A DNA stretch of 54,168 bases from Pseudomonas asplenii. GTDB lineage: Bacteria; Pseudomonadota; Gammaproteobacteria; Pseudomonadales; Pseudomonadaceae. The stretch is taken from contig NZ_JSYZ01000034.1 of NCBI RefSeq assembly GCF_001293465.1, positions 1-54,168 of the forward strand, written 5' to 3'. The notes under the pieces are model-generated. The model was not told the origin of the DNA. It did not search any database and worked only from the letters and a program-made list of their open reading frames with translations. A program made the position numbers and the translations under genes. How positions within the stretch are numbered: the stretch's first letter is position 1; each line of letters opens with the position of its first letter. Below are positions 22,896-31,672 of the stretch, piece by piece.

Positions 22896-23754
22896 ACCAC
22901 CCCTTCTTCGCCAGCTGGGCGTAAGTGAACCATGGGCCATTTACCACTTGCGATGCAAGCTCATGCCTTACTACTTTGCAAAACCACTCATCCCCGCAAG
23001 CCTGGGGAATAGAGCTTCTAACTTGAATTCTTCGACCTAAGGAAATGTCGGCATTAAATTCTGATTGTACATCGATTCCTATATTTGAAAAAACAGGATA
23101 CCCAACCAATCCGGTTTCCGGTGACAACATCAGGCTAACGTCGTCCTTGCTTTCGCCGCTAGGCCATATCTGGACAGAACCATTGCTTATATCGTAAGCA
23201 ATTCCGGCATGCTGAGCGCAACTCTTGATCTGAGTTATCGCAGAGCCAGCGAGGTATGGGCTATCAAGTTTTGCAGACACCCCGTTATTGGTAAACGCAA
23301 AATCTATGGATTTAGCAAGGGATTCTATTATTGTGGCTACGTCAGTTGACCCCTTGTAGCTATTCACTCCTACAGCCTTGACCTGCTCATAGTAGCCGGC
23401 TGCAGCCTCAACATTGAGGGAAACCTCAGGCGCCCCCCTGTAATCGATCCAGGCCTTAACTATCGTACCCTGAAACACCTGGGTCATTCCGCCAAATGAA
23501 TTACTAGCGGTAACTGTAATTATGTTTCTATCAGTCTCCATAACGCTTACGCCGAGCGTTGAAAGCTTGTTCATAGAGCTTTCTTGCATTCCATAAACGC
23601 GCATCTGGAGCGAGTTAAGGGATGCACCTGATACATTATTTACTGACACCTCACAACGTAGCCCCGAATACGTCGCAGTGTCCTCGAAACCACTACCAAA
23701 CCCACCCTTCTGAAGCTTGAATGAAACATCGATATCTCTTTTCAGAAAGGTCAT
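22882..23754 (-). CDS. baseplate hub protein
   Basis: 290 aa. MTFLKRDIDVSFKLQKGGFG, VNNVSGASLNSLQMRVYGM and DVQSEFNADISLGRRIQVRS resemble the hub protein (gp27/gpD position) that precedes the spike in this type of myophage. It overlaps the spike by 14 bases. Its codons are richer in A and T than those of the neighbouring tail genes, hinting at recent exchange along with the gene downstream of it in sequence order (23761). Confidence 0.75.
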   Translation of the reverse strand: MTFLKRDIDVSFKLQKGGFGSGFEDTATYSGLRCEVSVNNVSGASLNSLQMRVYGMQESSMNKLSTLGVSVMETDRNIITVTASNSFGGMTQVFQGTIVKAWIDYRGAPEVSLNVEAAAGYYEQVKAVGVNSYKGSTDVATIIESLAKSIDFAFTNNGVSAKLDSPYLAGSAITQIKSCAQHAGIAYDISNGSVQIWPSGESKDDVSLMLSPETGLVGYPVFSNIGIDVQSEFNADISLGRRIQVRSSIPQACGDEWFCKVVRHELASQVVNGPWFTYAQLAKKGWYVAK

Positions 23755-23760
23755 TATTGA

Positions 23761-24105
23761 TCACCTCTTTATTAAATACTTCTCGGGATACATCAAACAG
23801 TTACCCATATACTCATCTGCCACAGCAGTAGAGTTAACAAACTGGTTTTCAGGATTGTTATATACGAGACTGATTATTCTTTTTGCCCAAGATTTTTCGT
23901 TCTCCGAAGGGTTTCCACGAAATGCAGTTATTGCCTCTTGGTATATCTGGCCAGTGCCCATATAGTGCCCCTGATAAGCTATTACTGTTCTCTCAAGAAA
24001 CTTAGCCTGAAAGTAACAGTCACTTATCGTGTCAGCCAGAACATTATTTATAAAAAACGAAGAAGAGAAAATCAAAACAGCAGCAACGCAACTCGATTTA
24101 TTCAT
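23761..24105 (-). CDS. secreted small protein, AT-rich moron
   Basis: 114 aa. A clear signal peptide (CVAAVLIFSSSFFINNVLA, cleavage before DTISD) and a small mature domain with two Cys (DCYFQAKF and MGNCLMYP) that may form a disulphide. Base composition is far more AT-rich than its surroundings. It is not a known virion protein and sits within the baseplate cluster, so it looks like an acquired accessory gene, perhaps acting in the periplasm. Confidence 0.65.
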   Translation of the reverse strand: MNKSSCVAAVLIFSSSFFINNVLADTISDCYFQAKFLERTVIAYQGHYMGTGQIYQEAITAFRGNPSENEKSWAKRIISLVYNNPENQFVNSTAVADEYMGNCLMYPEKYLIKR

Positions 24106-24119
24106 GATCTATCCCTGAG

Positions 24120-24419
24120 TCAAAGGTCTGAAGGCTCAAGATACATCAACTGCCAGCGACTTCCGAGGCCCTGATACTGCGGGACGTCAAAGCCTTGCGT
24201 GTCCATGAAGGCGAGGTCGCCGGAGAAGCCCAGGTAGGCCTGCCGGACGAGCCTCACGCGATCCTGGCACAGCACGCCGGTCAGCAGCGGCGTGCCGGCC
24301 AGGGCCAGGTCAAGGAACGTGCCGGTGCTCTTCTGGTAGACCTTAATCGTACAGTTCTGCGTCCCGAGGACGATGCTGAACACCTGGGAGGGCGTGGCGG
24401 AGATAGGGATGATCTTCAA
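24120..24419 (-). CDS. baseplate plug-like protein (DUF6983 type)
   Basis: 99 aa from a TTG at 24419 with a perfect AGGAGG 5-6 nt upstream; the open frame is longer but the upstream part lies inside the previous gene. ISATPSQVFSIVLGTQNCTI, VRLVRQAYLGFSGDLAFMDT and YQGLGSRWQLMYL are the conserved stretches I recall for the phage baseplate plug family. Confidence 0.75.
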   Translation of the reverse strand: MKIIPISATPSQVFSIVLGTQNCTIKVYQKSTGTFLDLALAGTPLLTGVLCQDRVRLVRQAYLGFSGDLAFMDTQGFDVPQYQGLGSRWQLMYLEPSDL

Positions 24420-24427
24420 GCGCCCTC

Positions 24428-25078
24428 CTAGGCTATGGCGTGACCGTCGTAATCGGAGGCCTGTGCAGTTGTGGGGTCGAGCGGTTTCAGGCAACTCATG
24501 CTGGCTGGGTCTGCGGCAGCAGGCTCCTTCACGGGGCCGAATACAACACCAGCGGTCTCGCGCACCTCTTGCATCAGCAGGTCCACAGTCAACAGCGTGA
24601 TGCCGTTTGTAGCGGTACGTTTGTAGTCGAAGGCTGCAAGAGTTACTACCGGATATGTCCGGTCAGGTGTGACAATCTGGAATTTCTCCACGGAATCCTT
24701 CAGGCGTTCCAGTGTGACCAGGAACTTCCCGCGGTCCATTTTCCCATTGCCCCCGCAAGTGACACGCATGCGGCATTCATTTGGCAAAACTACCTTGTTG
24801 TAACTTGCGAATGCCCCCTGCTCCATTGGATACCCGGCCACGCGCGCATCTGCCCGAAACTCAAATCCGATCACCGAGTCGGGCTCGATGATCAGCTTGC
24901 CAGTCTCATAGCTTACAAGCTGCCAAGTCGGGTTCAGGAATGCATCCAGTAGCCCGAATATGTCGAGCCCCTGCAGCTTTCCGAGCAGGCCGGTCTGCGC
25001 CAGCACGCCAAACGTGCTCCGGCGCAGGTCAGGGATCCCAGGCAGCGGCGGAACGTTCGGGAAGTCGATCAGCGACAT
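24428..25078 (-). CDS. baseplate-associated tail protein
   Basis: 216 aa, its ATG overlapping the tape-measure stop (shared base). It begins MSLIDFPNVPPLPGIPDLRR, then FNPTW-like and a beta-rich centre (KLIIEPDSVIGFEFRADARV). It occupies the slot between tape measure and plug protein, so it is probably a distal tail or hub protein of this myophage type. Confidence 0.7.
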   Translation of the reverse strand: MSLIDFPNVPPLPGIPDLRRSTFGVLAQTGLLGKLQGLDIFGLLDAFLNPTWQLVSYETGKLIIEPDSVIGFEFRADARVAGYPMEQGAFASYNKVVLPNECRMRVTCGGNGKMDRGKFLVTLERLKDSVEKFQIVTPDRTYPVVTLAAFDYKRTATNGITLLTVDLLMQEVRETAGVVFGPVKEPAAADPASMSCLKPLDPTTAQASDYDGHAIA

Positions 25079-26898
25079 CAGCTATCACCTGTTGCTGGTT
25101 GGTAGGCAAGGCTTCCGCCCAGTGCGCCGCCGATATCGCGGGCGATGCCCTTGGCGTCAGTTGCCTGGGTCACCACCTCGATCTTGCCGATGTTGGTTTC
25201 CGAGGTGCTGGTGCTGGCCTGGTTGTTGACTGTGCTTGAGGCTCGAGCGCCAGACCCGAGACGAACGCCGGCGTTTACCTGATCGTCAGTGAGCTGGTAG
25301 CCCTTGTTTTCGTGCGCAGTGATACCGCGAACCAGGGCGGCTACTTGGGCGTTGTTGCTCAGGTCCACCTGATCATCGATCCCAATGCCGAGCGCTTTCG
25401 ACAGGGCGCGCATATAGGCGCCCGTATCGTTTCCGTCAGATGCAGGGGCGTAGGTGTTGACGATATCGCGGATGGATTTGATTCCCCGAGCCGCATATCG
25501 ACGCAACTGCTTAACCAGCGCCCCCAGCCCCTCCTCCATCGTCTGGAACTTGGCGAATCGTCCTCCGGGCCGCTCCAGACTAGCGCCGGCTTGGCCCACG
25601 AAGTTCAGGTTGCCCGGGTTGTTGTTGCGGATGCCGCGAGTCTGCGAACCTCCAGTGGTACCGGAAGATCCGGTCGACACAGTTGGTGTCACACCATTTT
25701 TGTTGATGTCCAGGGCTTGCTGGGCTTCCTTGTTTCCGAAAAATGCCAGGACTTGGGCGACCTTCTCGCCAATTGCGTCACTCAGCTCGGGGTCGTTCTG
25801 AACGTAGTTCTTGCTGATGTAGCTACCGATCTCCCAGCCGCCGTATCCAGCAGCGCCTACCGCCAGGGCAGAGCCAAAGCTCGCTCCCAGCCCGATCACG
25901 CCTCGCATGCCGGCGCTCAGCGCACCAATAGCTGAAGACATGGCCCAGATTGCAGCCGTGGCGGCGATGATCTTGGTGCTGTTGCCGTCGGTGGCCTTGT
26001 CGAGATCCTTGAAGGTTTGAACCAGCTTTTCTACGCCCTTCACCAAGCCGACGAAGAACGCCTGGATATCCTCCCTATGCTCGGAAACCCAGGTGGAAAA
26101 CTTCAGCAGGTCCTGGGAGAGCAGGTCCAGCGCCGGGCCGAGCGATTCATAGATCGACTGCCCAACGCCTTCGAACTGCTGCCTAACCAGAGCCAGCTGC
26201 TTCTGGATCTGCTGGGAGTTGCGAACGCTCTCTTCAGTGATTCCGGAGGCCTTTGTAAACCGGTTTACCAGATCCCTTGTGCTAGCCCCTCCCTCCCTCA
26301 TCATATTGATGAGGCCGGTGTCCTGGATGCCGATGTTTCTTCCGTAGTACAGGGCCTGCTGAGCAGTCATGCCCTTAAATTTGTCGGCCACCTCAAGAAT
26401 GATATCGGTGTACTTCTTCGCGCGCCCCTGGCCATCAGCGAGCGCAATATCCATTGACCTGAAGAACGGAAGAACTGCCGTGTTCCCGGTCGCAGCATAT
26501 TCCTGAATGCTCCCAGCAATGTTTTGCAAAGAGGCGCGAACACCATCCGCAGTCCCGCCAAAACTCTCTGCAGCCTTCCCCCAACCATCAAGCTCGCGAG
26601 CCGACATGTTGAGGTTAGCGGCGAAACGGCCAAGCGCCGCGGTGCCGGAGATAGAGTCTGAGATGAAGCTTGTCAGGCCCTTCCCGGCGGTGACGACGGC
26701 GAACAGGCCGATCAGCTCGGACTTGATGGAGCTGACGAAAGCGGCGGCCTGCTTGCCGCGCGCCTCCATCTCCTTTGCAGTGCTCCCGGCATTCTCCTTC
26801 AGCCGGCCAAGGCCCTCATCGACCTCTTTCTGGCCTTTTTTGTAGTTGCTGGGGTCAAGGCCAAGAGTCACCACCAGGGCGTCAATAATCGTAGGCAC
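25078..26898 (-). CDS. tape measure protein with lytic-transglycosylase-like end
   Basis: 606 aa with a GTG start at 26898 (AAGGA upstream). The N-terminal part (LVVTLGLDPSNYKKGQKEVD, then helical) is typical of tape measures. A hydrophobic region lies at about 310-350. From about 420 a separate domain begins, RGIRNNNPGNLNFVGQAGA, followed by FAKFQTMEEGLGALVKQLRR: a peptidoglycan-degrading-type domain known from phage tails. It sets tail length and may help to pass the cell wall. For a contractile phage it is rather short. Confidence 0.88.
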   Translation of the reverse strand: MPTIIDALVVTLGLDPSNYKKGQKEVDEGLGRLKENAGSTAKEMEARGKQAAAFVSSIKSELIGLFAVVTAGKGLTSFISDSISGTAALGRFAANLNMSARELDGWGKAAESFGGTADGVRASLQNIAGSIQEYAATGNTAVLPFFRSMDIALADGQGRAKKYTDIILEVADKFKGMTAQQALYYGRNIGIQDTGLINMMREGGASTRDLVNRFTKASGITEESVRNSQQIQKQLALVRQQFEGVGQSIYESLGPALDLLSQDLLKFSTWVSEHREDIQAFFVGLVKGVEKLVQTFKDLDKATDGNSTKIIAATAAIWAMSSAIGALSAGMRGVIGLGASFGSALAVGAAGYGGWEIGSYISKNYVQNDPELSDAIGEKVAQVLAFFGNKEAQQALDINKNGVTPTVSTGSSGTTGGSQTRGIRNNNPGNLNFVGQAGASLERPGGRFAKFQTMEEGLGALVKQLRRYAARGIKSIRDIVNTYAPASDGNDTGAYMRALSKALGIGIDDQVDLSNNAQVAALVRGITAHENKGYQLTDDQVNAGVRLGSGARASSTVNNQASTSTSETNIGKIEVVTQATDAKGIARDIGGALGGSLAYQPATGDS

Positions 26899-26900
26899 GG

Positions 26901-27137
26901 CTATTCCTTGGGCCTGTTGGCCAGGTTCTCGTTATGGACATCGACGGTGTTGACTTCGAGCAGCCCCCACATGTCCTCAAGGCCGTAGACCGTATCGAGT
27001 TCGTGCAGGGTGGCCAGCCTTGAGGAGACGCAGGTGGCGATGGTGCGTGGAAGGTTCAGGTATTCGACCGAACCATAAGGCCGGTCGCCGCCTACGCTTG
27101 GGCCGAGGTCGAGGGCGCGGCGGCGGCTGAAAAACCC
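26901..27137 (-). CDS. tail chaperone extension made by -1 frameshift
   Basis: In the -1 frame relative to the tail chaperone an uninterrupted frame continues from the slippery site to TAG at 26901-26903 and has no start codon of its own. It encodes about 76 residues (SRRRALDLGPSVGGDRPYGS at the start, LHELDTVYGLEDMWGLLEVN later). The heptamer GGGTTTT at 27137-27131 lies in the right phase (G GGT TTT). This is the lambda gpG/gpGT arrangement: a small fraction of ribosomes make the long form, which links tube protein and tape measure. Confidence 0.82.
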   Translation of the reverse strand, partial: GFFSRRRALDLGPSVGGDRPYGSVEYLNLPRTIATCVSSRLATLHELDTVYGLEDMWGLLEVNTVDVHNENLANRPKE

Positions 27138-27514
27138 ACGTGAAGCTTCCAGATCTCCAGGCGCAGCTTGATGCGGGTAGCCACTTCCTCGATGTCGTCC
27201 TCGATCAGATCGCGAGCAATCCCGCGGTCATTCGGGTTCGGGCAGACTTGGACGCACGCCATCATCTCGTTCATCAGCAGCTCAGCCGTCTCGAACGGAA
27301 GCTTGCCGAGTGCGCCGAGACCCATTTGGGCGATGCCGGCGAATCCGGCGCTCTCGAACCCTTCCGGCAGCTCAATGCCGCCCTTGATCATTGCCAGGAT
27401 TACCCGTGCAGCCCATTTCTCCGCCTGGCTGCTGGGCATCTCGGTGATCTTGAAGACCTTGCCGAAGTCACGGCCTTCGTTTTGCACGGTGTACTGCAGG
27501 ACTTTGCGAGCCAT
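27092..27514 (-). CDS. tail assembly chaperone, short form
   Basis: 140 aa. KVFKITEMPSSQAEKWAARV, then FAGIAQMGLGALGKLPFETA and MACVQVCPNPNDRG fit the tail-assembly-chaperone family of DUF3383/DUF3277 myophages. It lies between tube protein and tape measure. Near its end GGGTTTT is followed by a long open -1 frame (see the extension). Confidence 0.85.
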   Translation of the reverse strand: MARKVLQYTVQNEGRDFGKVFKITEMPSSQAEKWAARVILAMIKGGIELPEGFESAGFAGIAQMGLGALGKLPFETAELLMNEMMACVQVCPNPNDRGIARDLIEDDIEEVATRIKLRLEIWKLHVGFSAAAAPSTSAQA

Positions 27515-27519
27515 CAGAA

Positions 27520-27957
27520 TTACCCGTTGTAGTCTTCAGAGGTCACAGATTCCCAGGTCAGGTGGAACTCTGCGGCCTGGAGCGTCTTCTTGGCGTCGGG
27601 CATGGCCTTGAAATTGGCCATGACGCCGTTCTTCAGCGTGAACTTCTTCTTGATCGCCGGCATGATGATCGTGGCATTCGCCCAGTACACATCGCGCGCG
27701 GCTTTCATGGTGTTCGCCCACAGCAGGAACATGCTGTAGGACGGAGAGTCCGGCATGATCGTGACGGTCTGCTTCTGCGGGTTGAAGATGTAGCCGGCCG
27801 ACATCTTTCCGTCAGCCCCCATCACCACCTCGGCGATATCGACTGCATCCATGGCGAACATGGAGTCAGAAGAGTACCCCTGCACACTCTGCGGCACTGG
27901 AAACAGGTTGGTGATGGCGATCGCGAAGGTAGAGTTCGCGGAAGTGATAGTTCCCAT
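27520..27957 (-). CDS. tail tube protein, DUF3277 type
   Basis: 145 aa. MGTITSANSTFAIAITNLFP, then DMAEVVMGADGK-like and FNPQKQTVTIMPDSPSYSMF match the DUF3277 family that follows the sheath gene in such phages and is taken as the inner tail tube. Directly downstream of the sheath with 12 bases between. Confidence 0.88.
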   Translation of the reverse strand: MGTITSANSTFAIAITNLFPVPQSVQGYSSDSMFAMDAVDIAEVVMGADGKMSAGYIFNPQKQTVTIMPDSPSYSMFLLWANTMKAARDVYWANATIIMPAIKKKFTLKNGVMANFKAMPDAKKTLQAAEFHLTWESVTSEDYNG

Positions 27958-27969
27958 CTCGAACTCCCC

Positions 27970-29439
27970 TTATTGGATTTCAATCGAGGCTACGGTGAAC
28001 TGCTGGATGCTGCCCCCGTCGGCGTAGTAGAAGGTGATCGACGGAGTGGTGCGTGCCGCCCGGACAGCAGCAGTTGCCGGTACCACCTGGAAGTAAGAGC
28101 CCGATTCGATGATCGTTGGACTCACATCAGAGCCGACCGCGTTGGTGATTGCAGCCACCTGAAGCGGATCCAGGGTAGTACCCGTGCGGATTGCGCCGAA
28201 GTTGAGTGCTTCTGCGCGGGTACCGGCAATTGATGCCTCGATCAGGCCATAGCCATCGGCGTTGTATGGGATGGTCCCCAGCGACATCGCCAGCTTGATC
28301 AGGTCGGCCTGGAAGTTGGCGTTCATCCACACCTGGTTGGCGAAAGAGTCAGCCCATGCCCACTTCCCGGAGATTGAGCCCGGGTACATGAACAGGAAGT
28401 CTTCGGTGGCATTGGCATAGGCACCGTAGAAGTTATACCCGTTAGCCTTCAGATTTGATGCGATAGTCGCATCAGTGACCGAGGCGGCCAGGCCGCTTTG
28501 ATACCGGAACGCCAGGGTCGCGCGACCGTTGAGACGGTCAAAATCCAGACAGGCGGCCCACGAAAGCGCGAACACGGCGTGCGTGACATCTCCGAAGATC
28601 GGAATCGTGCCGCTCGACTTTGTGGACTGCAGGTAGTAGCCCCAGGTCGTGGTATTGCCAATGGCGCTGGCGTTTACGTCGCTGTCGTAGCCGGCATAGG
28701 CAAAGCGGTCTGCCTTGCCGTTGGCCCAGGCCGAAAACAGATTCTTGTCAGCTGTGACCGGTTCCCAGGTCGTAGTAAATCCGAACCAGTTCTGAGTTTT
28801 CGCCACCAGAGCGTCCATGAAGGTGCCTGGCACGCCAGCGACAGCGCCCTGCGACGTCACTGCGCCAGTGGCGTTCGTCAGCAAAAGGCCAGCAGCAGCG
28901 GTACCCGTAGCGAAGTCGATGGTGGAGGTTACGCCGGTAGTCGAAGAGCTGACGATAAAGGCGGACTTGATCGAGTCGAACGTAACTGGAACGCTCAGTG
29001 CGGTAGAGAGCAGCGCCGCAGCGGAGCTGAAACTGGTGGCGGTGGACAGGTCAATGCTAGCCGCTGTCTTGGCCGTGCCATCAATGACAATGGACAGAGA
29101 GCCGGTAACGGCCTTGATTTGCGCCAGGGTCGTCGAAGCGAGTGATCCGCTGCGCAGATAGGCCGCAACTGGCGCGGATGGATACTGAGCAAAGTACAGC
29201 TTGCCGGGCTTCTTGGTGCTGTTCTCGTAGCCGTTGAAATAGATGGTCGCCAACGATGCTTCGAGCGAAGCCGATCCAAAATAGCTGGCCACATCGTCCG
29301 CAATCGCGAAGCCTGGGATGGTACCGATCGGCACGTAGGTGTTGTGCGTGAGAATCAGCCCGTTGAGGTTGATGGCGGCACCGGCAGCAGAGAGCACCCC
29401 AGGAATGACCTGGGCAATCTGCGAGGCTGGAATGGTCAT
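27970..29439 (-). CDS. tail sheath protein, DUF3383 type
   Basis: 489 aa. Start MTIPASQIAQVIPGVLSAAG, a Ser/Ala-rich middle, SGLAASVTDATIASNLKANG, YNFYGAYANATEDFLFMYPG and an N-NAVGSDVSPTIIESG ending match DUF3383, the contractile sheath of this phage type. This gene is what identifies the tail as contractile. Confidence 0.9.
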   Translation of the reverse strand: MTIPASQIAQVIPGVLSAAGAAINLNGLILTHNTYVPIGTIPGFAIADDVASYFGSASLEASLATIYFNGYENSTKKPGKLYFAQYPSAPVAAYLRSGSLASTTLAQIKAVTGSLSIVIDGTAKTAASIDLSTATSFSSAAALLSTALSVPVTFDSIKSAFIVSSSTTGVTSTIDFATGTAAAGLLLTNATGAVTSQGAVAGVPGTFMDALVAKTQNWFGFTTTWEPVTADKNLFSAWANGKADRFAYAGYDSDVNASAIGNTTTWGYYLQSTKSSGTIPIFGDVTHAVFALSWAACLDFDRLNGRATLAFRYQSGLAASVTDATIASNLKANGYNFYGAYANATEDFLFMYPGSISGKWAWADSFANQVWMNANFQADLIKLAMSLGTIPYNADGYGLIEASIAGTRAEALNFGAIRTGTTLDPLQVAAITNAVGSDVSPTIIESGSYFQVVPATAAVRAARTTPSITFYYADGGSIQQFTVASIEIQ

Positions 29440-29444
29440 TGAGT

Positions 29445-29981
29445 CTATCCTCGGGGTGGAAACGTTGTGGCCACTTCGGCCATTTCGATTTGAATGCTGT
29501 CGGCGTACTGCATGGGGGTTGCGATAACGGGGTTGAACTGCGCGACAAAGTCGAACGTCCAGCGAGGCTCATACTGCTGCTCGCCGTTGATCATGGTGGT
29601 CTGGTGGGGCTCGGTTGCGTACAGCGGCTGGATATCGATCGCTGCCTCTGCGAACTGCGTGCACGCGTAATCGGTGCGCACAAGCTCGGCAAGAGCATTA
29701 GCTCGATCCATGGCGCCCTGTCCGTACACGTCGATCTGCACCGTCCACTGGCTTGATCGCGTGTTCTTGATCTGACTGGTTGCCGAACTTCCGGTATCTG
29801 CCCAGATCGTCTTGTTGGTAGAAATGCCCTCGATGCGAAGCGTGGTCATGGTCACGAACTGACCTTTTGGCATGGGCACACCATTCTCTTGCGCCTGAAC
29901 CACCTCACCGCCCACGATGGGCAACAAAAAACCGCGCAAGGCGGTCAAAAGGTCGTCCTCTGAGACATCCGCGGAGATCAT
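29445..29981 (-). CDS. neck/tail terminator-like protein
   Basis: 178 aa. GEVVQAQENGVPMPKGQFVT, then WTVQIDVYGQGAMDRANAL and TFDFVAQFNPVI fit the phage neck terminator family that sits immediately before the sheath in these operons. It would cap the tail and connect it to the head. Confidence 0.78.
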   Translation of the reverse strand: MISADVSEDDLLTALRGFLLPIVGGEVVQAQENGVPMPKGQFVTMTTLRIEGISTNKTIWADTGSSATSQIKNTRSSQWTVQIDVYGQGAMDRANALAELVRTDYACTQFAEAAIDIQPLYATEPHQTTMINGEQQYEPRWTFDFVAQFNPVIATPMQYADSIQIEMAEVATTFPPRG

Positions 29982-30349
29982 GGATTAGGCACCTGCAGAT
30001 TGATCACGAACTTGCACCAGTCGGGCCATTCCTCCAAGGGTTGGACGATGAGCCAGGTATCGGCGCCTATGATCAGCATGTCGCCACCTTGCTGCTTCGG
30101 GCGATTGACGCCGTTGAAATTGCCCTTCACATAGGCGGCCTTGACGACGCCTTGCAGGTTGAGCCCATCGATCTGCTGGAGATCCTTGTAACCCAGGGCC
30201 TGCAGTTGAACGCTCACGCTGGTTTCGCTGTAGGTTGGCGTCCGACTGCCAGACCCTGAGGTCGTGTAGCCGGTGCTGACCAGCATGGTGCCGGCCACGA
30301 AGGGGTTGATCGCGCCGATGGTGCCGGAAACAATCCCGTGCAGATTCAT
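29978..30349 (-). CDS. head-tail connector-like protein
   Basis: 123 aa, overlapping both neighbours by 4 bases. SVSVQLQALGYKDLQQIDGL, then MLIIGADTWLIVQPLEEWPD resemble small head-tail joining proteins; the position between HK97-gp10-like and terminator proteins supports this. Family not fixed. Confidence 0.65.
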   Translation of the reverse strand: MNLHGIVSGTIGAINPFVAGTMLVSTGYTTSGSGSRTPTYSETSVSVQLQALGYKDLQQIDGLNLQGVVKAAYVKGNFNGVNRPKQQGGDMLIIGADTWLIVQPLEEWPDWCKFVINLQVPNP

Positions 30350-30924
30350 GATCCAACCTCGTAGTCAACGCTATCAAGCATGTGACCAGTATCAACCAGC
30401 GGGTTGGTGCCGGCTTTTTGCTTCAGCGTTGAAGGCCTGTTTGGCGGGTCCTTCAGGTCAATGATCGACTTTTGAAGCTGTCCTTTTATGCGCTCACCCA
30501 TAAGGGCCAGCGAAGCTTCTGCGTCGTAATCGTTGGCCTTCAGTATCTTTCCGAAGTCATCGCCCCATTTGGGCGACTTCTCAGCAATCATGTTGCGGAA
30601 AAACGGTCTGGCAGCAATGGTCACCTGATGCGCAGGTACCACCACTTCCTGAGCGAAGTTCGACCGCTGGGCCCTCACGAATCGATGGCTGACGTCTCCA
30701 GTTCGCTCATTCATCCTGAAATAGAGGGTCTGGGTCCGCTCTGGCATGTCGATCGTGCCGCCGAACTCGTTGACAGCGGCCACCATTGGCACCGAAGTGC
30801 CATCCGGATAGGTAGAACCCTCAAGAAATCCAACTTTCAGGCCGGTACCACTGGAAATACTCTCGGCTATCCCAGCCAGGTAACGCTGCAGAGCCTCTCC
30901 GCCAGAAAAACTCGAATCAGACAT
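30346..30924 (-). CDS. HK97 gp10-like head-tail joining protein
   Basis: 192 aa from ATG 30924. KVGFLEGSTYPDGTSVPMVA with VNEFGGTIDMPERTQTLYFR, then AARPFFRNMIAEKSPKWG and the C-terminal PNRPSTLKQKAGTNPLVDTG are characteristic of the gp10-like / tail completion family. It serves in joining the tail to the head. Confidence 0.82.
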   Translation of the reverse strand: MSDSSFSGGEALQRYLAGIAESISSGTGLKVGFLEGSTYPDGTSVPMVAAVNEFGGTIDMPERTQTLYFRMNERTGDVSHRFVRAQRSNFAQEVVVPAHQVTIAARPFFRNMIAEKSPKWGDDFGKILKANDYDAEASLALMGERIKGQLQKSIIDLKDPPNRPSTLKQKAGTNPLVDTGHMLDSVDYEVGS

Positions 30925-30934
30925 GGAGTTCGCC

Positions 30935-31339
30935 TCATGCTGGATACGACCGGCCAGGGATATACCGGAAGCTGCGGAGATTGATGGTCGCCTGCCAATA
31001 AGCAGCACCGTATTTGGTCTGCATGAACCAGGCGGCCGATCCAGAAACAGCGCCCATGTCAGTCGTGACAGACACGGAGCCTTCGGTTGCGCTGTTGATC
31101 CTTCCTACCAGAGGAGATGCGGCCTCACCGTTCACTCCGGCATTCAGAGCCGAGATGTGGGCCACCAACATATTCAGCAGCAGCGCGCGCTTGGCTACGT
31201 CAGTGACGAGGCTGCACTCGGTGTTGTTGAGGTAGATGGTGGCCTCATCGAAGTAGGCCTGGAGCAATGCATCAGATACCGTCGCGAACTCCGGGTAGCG
31301 AACCCGGAAGCTCGCCACGTCGAAGACGACGATACCCAT
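30935..31339 (-). CDS. head-tail adaptor, DUF4054 type
   Basis: 134 aa. FDVASFRVRYPEFATVSDAL and LLLNMLVAHISALN, with a C-terminal FMQTKYGAAYWQAT, are the DUF4054 stretches. In these phages the gene follows the capsid genes and the protein is thought to be a connector. Confidence 0.85.
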   Translation of the reverse strand: MGIVVFDVASFRVRYPEFATVSDALLQAYFDEATIYLNNTECSLVTDVAKRALLLNMLVAHISALNAGVNGEAASPLVGRINSATEGSVSVTTDMGAVSGSAAWFMQTKYGAAYWQATINLRSFRYIPGRSYPA

Positions 31340-31342
31340 GGA

Positions 31343-31669
31343 TTACTCCTTGTCGGCAGGCTTGATGCCGGGTGCAGGCGCGTCGGGGTTCAGACCTTCC
31401 AGTCCGGTTTTTTCATCGGCCTTTTCGGCAGCCTCGGCTTTGACCTTCGTTTCGCTGGTATTGGCGAAGATCAGGCCGCGCTTGACTGGCTCGAACTGGG
31501 CGAAGTCCACCAGCCACTGTTCGAATGCAGCCTTGTCCACGTCCCGAGTGAGTCCGTAGCCTCCTACCAGTTCGGTGGAGTTGTTGCCGTTCAGTACGAC
31601 AGTCTTGCCGCCCATGACCGTTTCCAGGCCATGGGGCAGCTTGCAGCCCACGATTACAGTGTCAGCCAT
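31343..31669 (-). CDS. hypothetical head-region protein
   Basis: 108 aa. MADTVIVGCKLPHGLETVMG, VVLNGNNSTELVGGYGLTRD, then VDFAQFEPVKRGLIFAN: a small beta-rich protein recurring between capsid and DUF4054 genes, with a Lys/Glu/Pro-rich tail. Function unknown. Confidence 0.7.
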   Translation of the reverse strand: MADTVIVGCKLPHGLETVMGGKTVVLNGNNSTELVGGYGLTRDVDKAAFEQWLVDFAQFEPVKRGLIFANTSETKVKAEAAEKADEKTGLEGLNPDAPAPGIKPADKE

Positions 31670-31672
31670 GGT

